Shown here: positions 1 through 9,638 of the stretch, in pieces | Numbering within the stretch: the first letter of the stretch is position 1 | Layout of the letters: each line of letters opens with the position of its first letter | From: Bacillus sp. ISL-55 | GTDB taxonomy: Bacteria > Bacillota > Bacilli > Bacillales > Cytobacillaceae | Direction: 5' to 3' | Assembly: GCF_018613155.1 (NCBI RefSeq) | Contig: NZ_JAGGQU010000036.1 | Coordinates: forward strand, 31,016 to 95,015 | DNA length: 64,000 nucleotides | Notes under the pieces: model-generated | Told to the model about the DNA's origin: nothing | Databases searched by the model: none | The model's input: only the letters and a program-made list of their open reading frames with translations | Position numbers and translations under genes: made by a program

Positions 1-541
1 GGGCAGGATGCTGGTAGCCATCAACAGTGATGACAGGGCCTGTACACAATATATATGAATTGTGGGAAATTCGCTGCCCGTTCACAGCGATAGCTGCTGC
101 TCCTGAAATGTACAATTCATTGATCACCTTGAAAACATGATGCTCGTGGACGAGATAATTATTGATATTCTCTTCATCAGGATCGTATTCTCCATCAGCC
201 AGAGTAACTTTTACTCCCTTGCCACTGACCTCTACCTTGCCAAGAAACATACGGTATTTCTCAGCGTCCTCAGCCATGTTAAAGAAAACCTGCGCTTCTT
301 TGGAAAGGCTGGTCTCAATTTCCCTTACCTTTTCCTGCTTTTCATTCAGCTCTTTCTGAAGCTCACGGTTTTTTTCTTCCTGTTCTATCAAGTCGTTTCT
401 CAGACTTAAATGCTTCTCCCATTGCCTGTCCGTCAATCCCTGGCCTTTTTCCCCCTCGTCCTGTGTGACACGGAATGAAAAAGCGACCATGAAGCCAAGT
501 ACCAGGAAAACGATTGAAAGAATTACACGATTACTGTTCAC
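1..541 (-). CDS. DUF881 family membrane-anchored protein (YlxW type), 3' part cut by window edge
   Basis: The readable part has a short cytoplasmic start, one hydrophobic N-terminal segment (about residues 5-20), a glutamate/lysine-rich predicted coiled coil (about residues 30-75), and then the start of a globular domain with the reads GKGVKVTL, INELYISGAAAIAVNGQRI and GPVITVDG. This pattern is typical of the DUF881 proteins YlxW/YlxX that lie downstream of divIB in Bacillus. The GTG start lies 11 nt inside the end of divIB, in another frame, so translation is probably coupled. The biochemical role is unknown; the location suggests a link to division or the envelope. The C-terminus lies outside the window. 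Confidence 0.85.
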   Translation of the reverse strand, partial: MNSNRVILSIVFLVLGFMVAFSFRVTQDEGEKGQGLTDRQWEKHLSLRNDLIEQEEKNRELQKELNEKQEKVREIETSLSKEAQVFFNMAEDAEKYRMFLGKVEVSGKGVKVTLADGEYDPDEENINNYLVHEHHVFKVINELYISGAAAIAVNGQRISHNSYILCTGPVITVDGYQHPA

Positions 542-1322
542 TTTCTTTTTCAATTTCAACTTCCTCAGCTTCCTCTGCTTCATATGCTTTAAAATAAGAG
601 CCAACCTCGAGATCGATGACACCCTTTTTAGAAGGATCAAGCTGGCTGACAATTGAAGGATAGTGTGCCATTTTTTCAGAAAAAGTCCTGAGAGTAGCAT
701 TTACCTCGAAACCATCATTCATATACAGCTTAACAAGATATTTATCCGTTTTAACAGGCTGTGAGTGTATTTCTGAGATAGAATTGATGACCACTTCTGG
801 CAGTTCCTCCAGTGAAGCAATCATTTCATCCAGGACCTTCCCTTCCTTAAAGCCTATTAAGATTGGCGCGTTGACAGGAATCTCATCAATCTGCTTTTCT
901 CCAAGAATATTTCCATTTTCAAGGACCGGGTAAAAATTCTTCCCCTTTGAAATGTATGCAAGCCTGCTATATTCTGCCAGCTCAATGGCAACCTTATTTG
1001 GAAACTTTACGTTCACAGTAGCTTGTTTGATTTCCTGAATTTTCTCCAGCTTTTCTTCAACTTCGCCTTTGCTGATTTTCCATACATTTGACTCGAAACT
1101 TAGTCCGCTTTTTTCCACGATGTGCTCGTCGGAATAAGACTCATTTCCTGAAACAGTAATCTCTTTCACCTTGCTTAGCGGTGACTGAAAATAGATCACA
1201 CCGGCTATTAATATAAAAAACATAGCCAGAAGCATGATAAGCCTGCGATTAGCTTTCTTGCGTCTTTGATGTTTTAATTTTGGAATCCGATCTTCAATTG
1301 AGACGATTTTCCTCTTGTCCAT
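531..1322 (-). CDS. divIB: Cell division protein DivIB (FtsQ-type, POTRA domain)
   Basis: DivIB/FtsQ is a bitopic divisome protein that works with FtsL and DivIC to activate septal peptidoglycan synthesis. The protein (263 aa) has a basic cytoplasmic N-terminus (KLKHQRRKKANRR), one transmembrane segment at about residues 30-48, an extracellular POTRA domain (VKEITVSGNESYSDEHIV) and an acidic C-terminal tail (EAEEAEEVEIEKESE). A longer open frame extends upstream, but the ATG at 1322 follows AAAGAGGGGATTGAAA, a good ribosome binding site, and gives the family's usual start and length. It lies downstream of murB and overlaps the next gene, as in other bacilli. Confidence 0.95.
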   Translation of the reverse strand: MDKRKIVSIEDRIPKLKHQRRKKANRRLIMLLAMFFILIAGVIYFQSPLSKVKEITVSGNESYSDEHIVEKSGLSFESNVWKISKGEVEEKLEKIQEIKQATVNVKFPNKVAIELAEYSRLAYISKGKNFYPVLENGNILGEKQIDEIPVNAPILIGFKEGKVLDEMIASLEELPEVVINSISEIHSQPVKTDKYLVKLYMNDGFEVNATLRTFSEKMAHYPSIVSQLDPSKKGVIDLEVGSYFKAYEAEEAEEVEIEKESEQ

Positions 1323-1584
1323 TTTCAATCCCCTCTTTATCGGCTGAACCCTTTTCCAATAAGAATAACATCTTTTTTTCTCGATCCTGCAGGTTAAAGC
1401 CATTGTTATAATAAATTTAGAATCAGAAGCTTTCCCTGGAATTAATAACAATAAGTATGTACAACAGCACATAATAAGAAAATAACCAACGGCATGAACC
1501 TTTCATGCCGTTTCTTATCCAGACAGCATCCTAATCTAATGAATTATTATATCACAGAATTTGACAGCTTGAACCACTTTCCTG

Positions 1585-2493
1585 CTATTTCCGACCTATA
1601 ATTTCTACCTCTGTCTCCATTTTCACACCATGTAAATCAAGGACTGTGTCCTTAACATGCTGAATCAGACCAAGTACATCCTCAGCCTTTGCATTTCCCT
1701 TGTTCACAATGAAATTCGCGTGAAGCTCCGAAATTTGTGCCCCGCCGATTTGATGGCCTTTCAAACCTGATTTTTCGATTAAATTACCAGCATAATTGGG
1801 CAGAGGATTCCTAAAGACACTGCCGCAGCTTGGAAAGTTATATGGCTGGGTTTCTTTGCGATAATCCTTGTTTTTTTGCAGCTCCGCCACAATTTCATCC
1901 TTATCGCCTTCTTGAAGTTGGAAAATGGCTCCCACGACAACACCTGGCCGCTCTTTCTGAAGGACAGATGTCCGATATGAGAATTTCATCTCTTCATTTG
2001 AGAGCCACTCTAGAGTGCCATCTTCAAAAAGTACATAGGCTTTCTCCAGGATTTGTGAGATATCTGATCCATGAGCCCCTGCGTTCATATAAACCGCGCC
2101 GCCAATTGACCCGGGAATTCCACCTGCGAATTCAAGTCCCGAAAGTCCTTTTCGGCTAATGGTGATTGCAAAGTTGACCAGTGATAGACCTCCACCAGCT
2201 GTCACTCTAGTGCCATCGATCTCCAAATCATCAAGCCCGGAACCGAGTTTAATTACAGCACCTTCAATGCCTTTATCTGAAACGAGGAGATTCGAACCCC
2301 TGCCGATCACGGTCCATTCCACACCAGAATCCTTAATGACTTCAACCGCTTTTCTTAAATTTTCTATTGATGAAGGCTCAATAAGTATGTCAGCAGGTCC
2401 GCCAATTTTCATTGATGTATGGTTTGCCAGCGGTTCATTTTCCTTTACCGAACCGATGTTCAATTCCCTAAGTTTGTTAGCTAGATCCTTCAT
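1585..2493 (-). CDS. murB: UDP-N-acetylenolpyruvoylglucosamine reductase MurB (type II)
   Basis: MurB reduces UDP-GlcNAc-enolpyruvate to UDP-MurNAc with NADPH and bound FAD, in the cytoplasm. The 302-aa length and motifs fit the shorter type II enzymes: the FAD-binding stretch [12 protein letters not shown] (about residues 61-72), the glycine-rich [21 protein letters not shown] (split here as [11 protein letters not shown] and [10 protein letters not shown]), the YRTS segment, and the catalytic-serine region [10 protein letters not shown]. The start is set by GGAAGG seven to eight nt upstream. It lies 61 nt after murG and before divIB, which is the normal order in Bacillus. Confidence 0.97.
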   Translation of the reverse strand: MKDLANKLRELNIGSVKENEPLANHTSMKIGGPADILIEPSSIENLRKAVEVIKDSGVEWTVIGRGSNLLVSDKGIEGAVIKLGSGLDDLEIDGTRVTAGGGLSLVNFAITISRKGLSGLEFAGGIPGSIGGAVYMNAGAHGSDISQILEKAYVLFEDGTLEWLSNEEMKFSYRTSVLQKERPGVVVGAIFQLQEGDKDEIVAELQKNKDYRKETQPYNFPSCGSVFRNPLPNYAGNLIEKSGLKGHQIGGAQISELHANFIVNKGNAKAEDVLGLIQHVKDTVLDLHGVKMETEVEIIGRK

Positions 2494-2554
2494 AATTACC
2501 TTCCTTTCACGATACAGCTATTTTGACCATTTTATGCAGCTGCATGCCTATAGG

Positions 2555-3649
2555 CTACTTTTCCGCCATTTCTTCCATGAGACGGTGCAGTCTCTGGGCT
2601 GCGTCAGGTATGCCTAGTTTTTTCGCCGCCTTTTTCATATCGGCCAGCTTTTCTTCATTGCCCAGTATGTGGTCTATGCTTTCGACCAACTTGGGCCCTG
2701 TAAGATCTTTTTCAAGCAGAAGCCGTGCTGCTCCGTTCTCGCTTAATGCCCGTGCGTTTTTTTCTTGATGATTGTCGGTTACATATGGGCTAGGAATAAG
2801 TATGCTGGGAATCCCCAATGAAGTAAGTTCAGCCAGGGTTGTCGCTCCGGCCCTTGCTACAGTTAAATCAACGCCGGATAGAACCTCGGGCATATTGTGA
2901 ATAAATGGTTTGATGATGACATTTTCGGGATTACCGACAAGTTCAACTTCCTTCCGTACATCTTCAAAATGGACATCGCCCGTAACATATAGCACTTGAT
3001 ATGATTTGCCGCTTAATTCAGTGAGACTTTTTACGACTGCTTCATTTATTGGCCTGGCACCCCTGCTACCGCCAAAGATAAGCACAGTAGGAATTTTAAG
3101 CTTTAATCCGGCAGACAATCTGCCTTTGATTCCATCTTGGCCCAGTACCTCTGATGCTCTAGGGTTTCCAGTCAGCACAACTTTTTGCTCAGGGAAGAAT
3201 TCCCTAGCTTCTTCAAAGCAAATTGCGATTTTATCAACATAACGGCTCAGGAATTTATTCGTCAAACCTGGAACGCTGTTTTGTTCATGGACAATAGTCG
3301 GTATGCCCATTTTGGCAGCCGCATAGACTACAGGACCGCAAACATAGCCCCCAGTGCCAATGACAACATCTGGCTTGAATTCTTTGAGCATTTTTTTACT
3401 GTCCCTGACACCTTTTAGGAAACGCAGAATTGTTATTACGTTTTCAAATGAAATCTTTCGTTTGAACCCTGTGATATGTATGGATTTAAACGGGATGTTC
3501 TCCCTGGGCACAAGCTTGCTTTCGAGCCCTTTTTCCGTGCCTATGTAGAGAAACTCGACATTTTCATCCTTTTTTTGAATTTCCCTTATTAGTGCGAGCG
3601 CAGGGTAAATATGTCCTCCTGTACCGCCGCCGCTAACTGCAATCTTCAT
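2555..3649 (-). CDS. murG: MurG, lipid II-forming GlcNAc transferase
   Basis: MurG transfers GlcNAc from UDP-GlcNAc to lipid I at the inner face of the membrane and so makes lipid II. It is a GT28 GT-B enzyme. The N-terminal loop [13 protein letters not shown] and the second glycine-rich loop GTGGYVCGP contact the lipid substrate; GGSRGA and the motif [11 protein letters not shown] mark the nucleotide-sugar site. A GTG nine nt further upstream overlaps the ribosome binding site GAGGTG, so the ATG at 3649 (364 aa) is preferred. A terminator and a 330-bp gap separate it from spoVE, so murG-murB-divIB probably has its own promoter. Confidence 0.97.
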   Translation of the reverse strand: MKIAVSGGGTGGHIYPALALIREIQKKDENVEFLYIGTEKGLESKLVPRENIPFKSIHITGFKRKISFENVITILRFLKGVRDSKKMLKEFKPDVVIGTGGYVCGPVVYAAAKMGIPTIVHEQNSVPGLTNKFLSRYVDKIAICFEEAREFFPEQKVVLTGNPRASEVLGQDGIKGRLSAGLKLKIPTVLIFGGSRGARPINEAVVKSLTELSGKSYQVLYVTGDVHFEDVRKEVELVGNPENVIIKPFIHNMPEVLSGVDLTVARAGATTLAELTSLGIPSILIPSPYVTDNHQEKNARALSENGAARLLLEKDLTGPKLVESIDHILGNEEKLADMKKAAKKLGIPDAAQRLHRLMEEMAEK

Positions 3650-3982
3650 ATTCCACACCTCAACAACTTATCTCTTTTTTTAATCGCGCGTCCATCACGC
3701 ATACATTTACATCCGGATTTCGTGATGTGAATAAAAATTGTGAAAAGGAGCCTGTAAAAAAGGCACTCCCCGGTTTTACCCTATTCTACTATATTCTAAA
3801 CTAAAGAACAGTTTTTAGAGATATTGTTATTTAAATGTAATATAGCATGAACACAGCCATATTCCTAACATATTCATAGGTCATGTCCGAATTTCCGGCT
3901 CCTTTTTAAATCTTAACTCACAGAAGGAAAAGTAATCAAAAACAAAAGACCCTGATGGCAGGGTCTTTTGTTTTTTTACAGT
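3650..3982. other. Intergenic region between spoVE and murG
   Basis: This AT-rich stretch holds no credible gene. It contains the spoVE terminator near 3944-3977 and must carry the murG promoter. A TATATT that could serve as a minus-strand -10 element lies near 3838-3845, but no convincing -35 partner was found. A reading frame here would need an unsupported start. Confidence 0.5.
3944..3977 (-). terminator. Rho-independent terminator after spoVE
   Basis: On the minus strand AAAAGACCCTG and CAGGGTCTTTT form a perfect stem with a 4-nt loop, followed by a T run. It lies directly after the spoVE stop codon and separates spoVE from murG. Confidence 0.85.
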
Positions 3983-5083
3983 TTAATATCTCGAGTGGCG
4001 ACTGATATTCAGCAGTACACCGACGGCCATCAGCATCAGTGTCAGTGATGAGCCACCATAGCTCAGGAATGGGAGCGTTATACCAGTAACAGGCATAAGG
4101 CCGGTGACAACACCGATATTGATCATGACCTGAATGGCAATCATCGCAATGATTCCTGTGGCCAGGAAAGTTCCGAATAAATCGGGAGCCCCAAGCGCAA
4201 TCCTTACTCCCCTCCAGAGCAGCAAGGAGAATAAAAGAAGAATCAATGAGCCGCCAATGAACCCAAGCTCCTCAGCGAGAATGGCGAAAATAAAATCTGT
4301 TTGGGGTTCAGGCAGATAAAAGAATTTTTGCCTGCTTTGTCCCAGGCCAAGCCCGAACAATCCTCCAGGACCGATTGCGTATAGCGATTGGATCATTTGA
4401 AACCCGCTTCCGAGAGGATCCTGCCATGGGTCTAGAAACGATGTAATCCGTTTCATCCTGTATGGCGCAGATATAATCAGTCCGACAAAACCTGCGACCC
4501 CCAGCAGACCGAGTCCGACAAAATGGCTTATCCTGGCACCAGCAATAAAGATGATGACAACAGAAGTACCGACCATAACTGTTCCTGTACCTAAATCGGG
4601 CTGAAGCATAATGAGGCCAAATGCCAAAAACACAAGCCCTAAAGAAGGGAAAAGTCCCTTTTTAAATGAAGTGATTGCTTTCTGGTTCTCTGACAAAAAT
4701 TTCGCGAGGAAGGCAATCATCGCAATCTTCATGAACTCTGATGGCTGAACAGAAAAGGCACCTACTCCGATCCAGCTCCTCGATCCATTCCGCACATTTC
4801 CGACTCCGGGAATCAAAACAAGGATTAGCAGAACAAAACAAATAATCAAAATGACCTTTGCCCATGTTCTCCATGTCCAATAGTCAATATTCATGATGAA
4901 AAACATCGCGATGATCCCGACGCCGGCAAACAGCATTTGCCGTTTCGCAAAGAAAAAGGAATCATTAAACTTATAGTCCGCCCAGACAGCACTTGCGCTA
5001 TAGACCATGATCAAGCCCACTGCCAAAAGCGTAAAGGTAACAATCATTAGAAAAATGTCTGGAGTAGATTTTTTCGTTGGCAA
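3983..5083 (-). CDS. spoVE: Stage V sporulation protein E, SEDS lipid II polymerase
   Basis: This is a SEDS-family (FtsW/RodA/SpoVE) integral membrane protein of 366 aa with about ten hydrophobic segments. SEDS proteins polymerise lipid II together with a class B PBP. Signature stretches are RSWIGVGAFSVQPSEFMKI, LQPDLGTG, PEPQTDFIFAILAEELG and the C-terminal LPFLSYGGSS. It is read as SpoVE rather than FtsW because it lies between murD and murG in the cluster, as spoVE does in B. subtilis, while a second SEDS gene at 52083-53291 holds the ftsW position. The start is TTG with GAGGTG seven nt upstream. Its likely partner is SpoVD, encoded nearby, acting in cortex synthesis. Confidence 0.92.
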   Translation of the reverse strand: MPTKKSTPDIFLMIVTFTLLAVGLIMVYSASAVWADYKFNDSFFFAKRQMLFAGVGIIAMFFIMNIDYWTWRTWAKVILIICFVLLILVLIPGVGNVRNGSRSWIGVGAFSVQPSEFMKIAMIAFLAKFLSENQKAITSFKKGLFPSLGLVFLAFGLIMLQPDLGTGTVMVGTSVVIIFIAGARISHFVGLGLLGVAGFVGLIISAPYRMKRITSFLDPWQDPLGSGFQMIQSLYAIGPGGLFGLGLGQSRQKFFYLPEPQTDFIFAILAEELGFIGGSLILLLFSLLLWRGVRIALGAPDLFGTFLATGIIAMIAIQVMINIGVVTGLMPVTGITLPFLSYGGSSLTLMLMAVGVLLNISRHSRY

Positions 5084-5185
5084 AGCAATACACCTCGGCT
5101 GTATGATTTAGGGCTCATATGCCGCTTCACATCCAGCCTGCAAATGAGGCCAAGCAACCTGAGTCATGTTGTTCAAGACAAGCCC

Positions 5186-6538
5186 TTACTTAAGCTTATG
5201 CACGGCCTCGATAAACATGTCTCCCCTGACCTCAAAAGTTTTGTACTGATCCCAGCTTGCACATGCTGGAGACAGCAGGATGACATCACCGGGTTCTGAA
5301 TGTTCAAATGCCACGGGAACGGCCTTTTCAACATTATCGGCCCGCAAAATCGTTTTTATTCCTGCATCACGGCCAGCCTGTCCAACTTTTTCAGCAGTTT
5401 CTCCAAAAGTAATCAATGTCTTTACATATTTCAACGAAGGAACAAGCTCATCAAAAGAATTGCCCCTGTCAAGACCGCCGGCCAGCAAGACGATTGGTAC
5501 ATCGAATGCTGCGAGGGCATTTTCAGTAGCCAATATATTCGTTGCTTTTGAGTCATTATAAAATTTACGATCATCAATAGTCCCTACATACTGGAGCCTG
5601 TGACGAACGCCTGCAAAGCTGGTAAGCACCTTAATGATGGCCTCTTTATCTGCACCTGAAAGCAGGGTCGCCGCTACGGCCGATAGTATATTCTCCAGAT
5701 TATGCTCGCCCGGCAGGACGATATTCTTTGTTTCAATAATTTGCTCTCCGTTAAAGCAAACCCAGCCGTCCTTCACATAGGCACCATTTTCAAGCACCTT
5801 CCTTTTTGAAAAAGGAACGACTTGCGCTTTTGAATTGCGGGCAATTTCCATGCATTCCTCCTGGTCGGCATTGACAATCAGGAAGTCTTCTTCAGTCTGG
5901 TTTTGTGTAATCCTAGCCTTTGCATTAATATATTCATTTCTTGTACCGTGATAATCCAGGTGTGCGTCATACAGATTTGTAATGATGGATATCCGAGGCT
6001 TGAACTGGTCGATTCCCATCAATTGAAATGATGACAGTTCAATGACGATCGTATTTTCAGCTGTGGCTTCCTGAGCAACACCTGATGCTACCGTACCGAT
6101 ATTTCCTGCAATCAATGGATGCTTGTTTCCCGCCTCAAGCATTTCGAATATTAAAGTGGTAGTAGTTGTTTTTCCGTTAGTACCTGTAATACCAATCAGC
6201 GGTGCCTCGGAAATCTGGTATGCAAGCTCAACCTCGGTAATTACCGGAATTTCTTTTTCAATCGCCTTTTGAATCATAGGATTATAGTAGGGAATTCCGG
6301 GATTCTTAACGACGAGTTCAAAGCCTTCGTCCATCAATTCAATCGGATGGCTTCCACACACAACCTTGATTCCCTGTTCAAGCAATCCTTGCGCTTCGGG
6401 ATTTTCAGAGAGAGGCTTACTATCGTTGACAGTTACAAAAGCGCCTAATTTATGTAGTAGAGCAGCCGCACTGACTCCACTCTTGGCAAGACCAAGTACT
6501 AGTATCTTTTTATGTTGATATGTTTTGATATCTTTCAT
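5186..6538 (-). CDS. murD: UDP-N-acetylmuramoylalanine--D-glutamate ligase MurD
   Basis: MurD adds D-glutamate to UDP-MurNAc-L-Ala using ATP in the cytoplasm. The 450-aa protein has the three Mur ligase domains: an N-terminal Rossmann-like domain ([16 protein letters not shown]), a central ATPase domain with the P-loop [14 protein letters not shown] at about residues 115-128, and a C-terminal domain with FYNDSKATN and [12 protein letters not shown]. The ATG follows the mraY stop codon directly, and its ribosome binding site GAGGTG lies inside the end of mraY, so the two genes are translationally linked. Confidence 0.98.
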   Translation of the reverse strand: MKDIKTYQHKKILVLGLAKSGVSAAALLHKLGAFVTVNDSKPLSENPEAQGLLEQGIKVVCGSHPIELMDEGFELVVKNPGIPYYNPMIQKAIEKEIPVITEVELAYQISEAPLIGITGTNGKTTTTTLIFEMLEAGNKHPLIAGNIGTVASGVAQEATAENTIVIELSSFQLMGIDQFKPRISIITNLYDAHLDYHGTRNEYINAKARITQNQTEEDFLIVNADQEECMEIARNSKAQVVPFSKRKVLENGAYVKDGWVCFNGEQIIETKNIVLPGEHNLENILSAVAATLLSGADKEAIIKVLTSFAGVRHRLQYVGTIDDRKFYNDSKATNILATENALAAFDVPIVLLAGGLDRGNSFDELVPSLKYVKTLITFGETAEKVGQAGRDAGIKTILRADNVEKAVPVAFEHSEPGDVILLSPACASWDQYKTFEVRGDMFIEAVHKLK

Positions 6539-7513
6539 CTAGATCCACACCTCAATATAAATTCCAAGGATAGCGAAAAGAAGACCTACAGTCCAGAACG
6601 TGACAACAACACGCCATTCTGACCAGCCAATCAATTCGTAGTGGTGGTGAAGGGGACTCATCCTAAATATTCTTTTCCCAGTAGTTTTAAATGAAATCAC
6701 CTGAAGGATTACGGATAATGTTTCAATCACAAATATTCCGCCAATGATAATCAGGATAATCTCAAGCTTTGCAAGGATCGCTACAGTTGCAATAGCCCCA
6801 CCAAGAGCGAGGGAACCTGTGTCACCCATGAACACTTTAGCAGGATGCGCATTGAAAACAAGGAATCCTAAAACAGCGCCAACCACCGCGACTGAAAAAA
6901 TAGAAAGCTCATATTGAGATTGGCTCCAGGCAAGTACAGCGAATGCACCAAATGCAATAGCAGCTGTTCCGGAAACCAGCCCGTCAAGCCCGTCCGTCAA
7001 GTTAACAGCATTTGAGAACCCGACCATCCAGAAAATAATGAACAGTGCATAACCCCATCCGAGATCAAAAGAGATGTCTGTTAACGGGATGCTGATGACT
7101 GTTGATAATTCACTTTGCTTGAATATGAAGTAAAAAATAACGGAAATAATAATCTGGCCAAGCAGTTTTTGTTTCGAAGTCAAGCCCAGGTTTCGCTTCA
7201 TGACAACCTTGATGAAATCATCCATAAAGCCAAGCAGGCCAAATCCAAGAGTAACAAATAACAATAGATACGTTTCTACTGAAGGCTGGGAGAACTTTCC
7301 CGTCATGACGAGGGTCGTGATGGTGATGGAGATTAAGATCATGACGCCGCCCATAGTCGGTGTACCTGTTTTTTTCTGATGCGATTTCGGCCCTTCTTCT
7401 CTGATGCTCTGGCCAAATTTAAGCCTTCTCAAAAAAGGAATAAACACTGGAGAAAGCAGAACAGTGATAAGAAAACCCATCAATATTGTGAAAAAGATAA
7501 CTTGCTCCAGCAT
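6539..7513 (-). CDS. mraY: Phospho-N-acetylmuramoyl-pentapeptide transferase MraY
   Basis: MraY transfers phospho-MurNAc-pentapeptide from UDP to undecaprenyl phosphate, making lipid I in the membrane. The protein has about ten transmembrane segments and the family motifs [18 protein letters not shown] (catalytic aspartates), [21 protein letters not shown] and SPLHHHYE. The ATG at 7513 gives 324 aa, the usual Bacillus length, and has AGGTGAGG upstream; the open frame extends further but without a suitable site. It starts one nt after the stop of the small Mur-like gene, so both are coupled. Confidence 0.98.
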   Translation of the reverse strand: MLEQVIFFTILMGFLITVLLSPVFIPFLRRLKFGQSIREEGPKSHQKKTGTPTMGGVMILISITITTLVMTGKFSQPSVETYLLLFVTLGFGLLGFMDDFIKVVMKRNLGLTSKQKLLGQIIISVIFYFIFKQSELSTVISIPLTDISFDLGWGYALFIIFWMVGFSNAVNLTDGLDGLVSGTAAIAFGAFAVLAWSQSQYELSIFSVAVVGAVLGFLVFNAHPAKVFMGDTGSLALGGAIATVAILAKLEIILIIIGGIFVIETLSVILQVISFKTTGKRIFRMSPLHHHYELIGWSEWRVVVTFWTVGLLFAILGIYIEVWI

Positions 7514-7514
7514 T

Positions 7515-7964
7515 CTATTCCTCACCTGCCTTATTACGATTGCTGCCAAAATCATTGATGTTTTCGGCCATCACAGCTATATCATATGTTTCATCAGCTT
7601 CATTAAGAAGTGCTTTGTTCAGGAAAATGAATTTAGTTCTTTCGTTGAGGTCTTCTTGTTGTGTTAAGTAATCATAGTATGAGTTCATAATTTTCTCTAA
7701 GCCTTTCAAATTATCTTGTGTATAAAAAATTGGGAAGTGGTTTGGCGCATATGCAGGCACCTGCTCGCCTTCAGGCCAGACAGCTGCCACAGCGCCATTG
7801 GAAATTGCTTCCTGTAAAGTCCCGGAATCATTCGATACCGGCACAAATAGGCCTTTAGGCTGTTTAGCATCAGCCAGACTGCTTACAGTATGAAAGTGGA
7901 TATTCTCATCCCTTATTCCAGCAGCTCTTGAAAATAGACTTGAAACATCCTGGTATGTCAGCAT
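7515..7964 (-). CDS. Orphan Mur ligase N-terminal-domain-like protein between murE and mraY
   Basis: A 149-aa soluble protein whose residues about 25-100 resemble the UDP-sugar-binding N-terminal domain of MurE/MurF: a LFVPV strand after a turn (like SLFVALKG), a helix ending NGAVAAVW (like GAAAVVV), and a partner strand [22 protein letters not shown]. There is no P-loop GTNGKT and no central or C-terminal ligase domain, so it cannot act as a ligase alone. The gene has AGGAGAGG upstream, starts one nt after murE and ends one nt before mraY, so it is clearly expressed with them. The family assignment is by eye and is tentative; a scaffold or regulatory role is inference. Confidence 0.8.
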   Translation of the reverse strand: MLTYQDVSSLFSRAAGIRDENIHFHTVSSLADAKQPKGLFVPVSNDSGTLQEAISNGAVAAVWPEGEQVPAYAPNHFPIFYTQDNLKGLEKIMNSYYDYLTQQEDLNERTKFIFLNKALLNEADETYDIAVMAENINDFGSNRNKAGEE

Positions 7965-7965
7965 A

Positions 7966-9426
7966 TTACCTCTCCTCTATCGCCTCGCGTGCCACAATCC
8001 GGTCATCAAAGTCGAATGTCCTGTCACCTATTTGCTGGTATGTTTCATGGCCCTTCCCAGCAATCAGGATCACATCCCCAGACTTCGCATTTTTTATGGC
8101 ATGCTGGATAGCTTCCTTCCTGTCAATAATCGAAGTATAAACTTCGCCTTTTACTCCTTCTTCCATATCCTTGATGATTTCTGCCGGATCCTCGCTGCGC
8201 GGGTTATCAGATGTGAAGATGGCATCTGTAGAATATTCACAAGCGATTTTCGCCATAAGCGGACGCTTGGTTCGATCCCGGTCGCCTCCGCAGCCAACTA
8301 CACAGTAAACCTTCTTCTGTGCAAATTGCTGTATTGTTTTCAAGACGTTTTCAAGACTGTCCGGGGTATGTGCATAGTCAACGATCACAGAAAAATCCTG
8401 TCCTGCATCGACTACTTCAAACCTTCCCGAAACTCCTTTAACACCTTCAACAGATGCGATAATAACCTCTAAAGGTACTCCAGAAACGAGAGCAGCTCCG
8501 ATGCTCGCAAGTACATTATAAATGCTGAACTTTCCAATTAACTGGATGTTTACCTTTTTCACGCCAAACGGGCTGACCAAATCAAATGATGTTCCGCTGG
8601 CTGTCATCGCAATGTTGATTGCCTGCAGGTCAGCATGGTTGTCGATCCCATATGTTAATATATGGGCAGTTGTCAGCATGGCAAATTCATCACTTGCCGG
8701 ATCGTCTGAATTCAAGACTGCAAATTTCGGTTTCTCATGGTTAAAGGCATTTCCAAGCTGGGAAAAAAGAAGTCCCTTCGCCTTCCTGTATTCTTCCATT
8801 GTCTTATGGTAGTCCAGATGGTCTTGCGTCAGGTTTGTGAAAACAGCAACATTGTAATCCGTCCCATGGACCCGGCCATAAACAAGCGCATGCGAAGATA
8901 CCTCCATTACCGCTGTATCAACTTGTTCGTCGACCATTTTCTTGAACGTCTTTTGAAGAGTCAGGCTCTCCGGTGTTGTATTCTTCACTTCAAAAATTTG
9001 CTCGCCAATCTTTGTGTACATCGTTCCAATCAAGCCGGTTTTCTGATCAGCATCCTTGAAAATCTGTTCAATAATATGGCTGGTCGTAGTCTTTCCGTTC
9101 GTACCAGTGATCCCAACCAGATGAAGCTTATGGCTAGGCTGGCCGAAAAACGCATCAGCAAGCACAGCCATTGCACGCACCGTATCCTTCACAACAATTA
9201 CCGGGACATTCACAGGCAGTTCTCGTTCGGCCAGAACGGCTGCAGCTCCATTCTTCACGGCTGATCCAGCAAAATCATGACCATCAACTGTATAACCTTT
9301 TATGCATATGAATAAACTTCCAGGAGTCACTCTGCGGTTATCATTTTCAATTGAAGTAATTTCGGGATTTTCTCCCTTGTAATCCACGAACGGGTGCAAG
9401 TATCCAATCAATTCGTGTAATTTCAT
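7966..9426 (-). CDS. murE: UDP-MurNAc-L-Ala-D-Glu:meso-diaminopimelate ligase MurE
   Basis: MurE adds the third stem residue to UDP-MurNAc-L-Ala-D-Glu. The 486-aa enzyme has an N-terminal UDP-binding domain ([17 protein letters not shown]), a central ATPase domain with [14 protein letters not shown], and a C-terminal domain with [14 protein letters not shown] and the amino-acid-selecting motif [13 protein letters not shown] is known to select meso-diaminopimelate over lysine, so this organism has mDAP-type peptidoglycan. The ATG at 9426 has GAGAGGA about ten nt upstream; a TTG three codons earlier lies too close to that site. Confidence 0.98.
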   Translation of the reverse strand: MKLHELIGYLHPFVDYKGENPEITSIENDNRRVTPGSLFICIKGYTVDGHDFAGSAVKNGAAAVLAERELPVNVPVIVVKDTVRAMAVLADAFFGQPSHKLHLVGITGTNGKTTTSHIIEQIFKDADQKTGLIGTMYTKIGEQIFEVKNTTPESLTLQKTFKKMVDEQVDTAVMEVSSHALVYGRVHGTDYNVAVFTNLTQDHLDYHKTMEEYRKAKGLLFSQLGNAFNHEKPKFAVLNSDDPASDEFAMLTTAHILTYGIDNHADLQAINIAMTASGTSFDLVSPFGVKKVNIQLIGKFSIYNVLASIGAALVSGVPLEVIIASVEGVKGVSGRFEVVDAGQDFSVIVDYAHTPDSLENVLKTIQQFAQKKVYCVVGCGGDRDRTKRPLMAKIACEYSTDAIFTSDNPRSEDPAEIIKDMEEGVKGEVYTSIIDRKEAIQHAIKNAKSGDVILIAGKGHETYQQIGDRTFDFDDRIVAREAIEER

Positions 9427-9575
9427 AAATATCAAATCCTCTCAAACAACATGGCGACTCTTATTTTACATGATTAGGCTGAAATTAGCCATTGTTGAGA
9501 CGAAAAGAGCAAGCCCTTTTTACACGAGTCAGACTGGGTCTGCTCCTCAACAAGCGAAATAACCAAGTATCCTGA

Positions 9576-9611
9576 AGCAGGCGGCGGATGATTATCCTGC
9601 CGCCGCCTGCT
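9576..9611. repeat. Strong GC-rich inverted repeat between spoVD and murE
   Basis: AGCAGGCGGCGG and CCGCCGCCTGCT form perfect 12-bp arms around a 12-nt loop. No T tract follows on either strand, so it is not a standard intrinsic terminator. It lies in the 212-bp spoVD-murE gap and might act as an mRNA processing or stability hairpin; that role is inference. Confidence 0.75.
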
Positions 9612-9638
9612 CACCATTAGCTTTCGTTTTATTTCCTG

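Noticed and set aside
2159..2617. Plus-strand frames opposite murB and murG
   Set aside because: They are antisense shadows of conserved genes without ribosome binding sites.
5280..5561. Plus-strand frame opposite murD
   Set aside because: Antisense to a highly conserved enzyme; no promoter or ribosome binding site.
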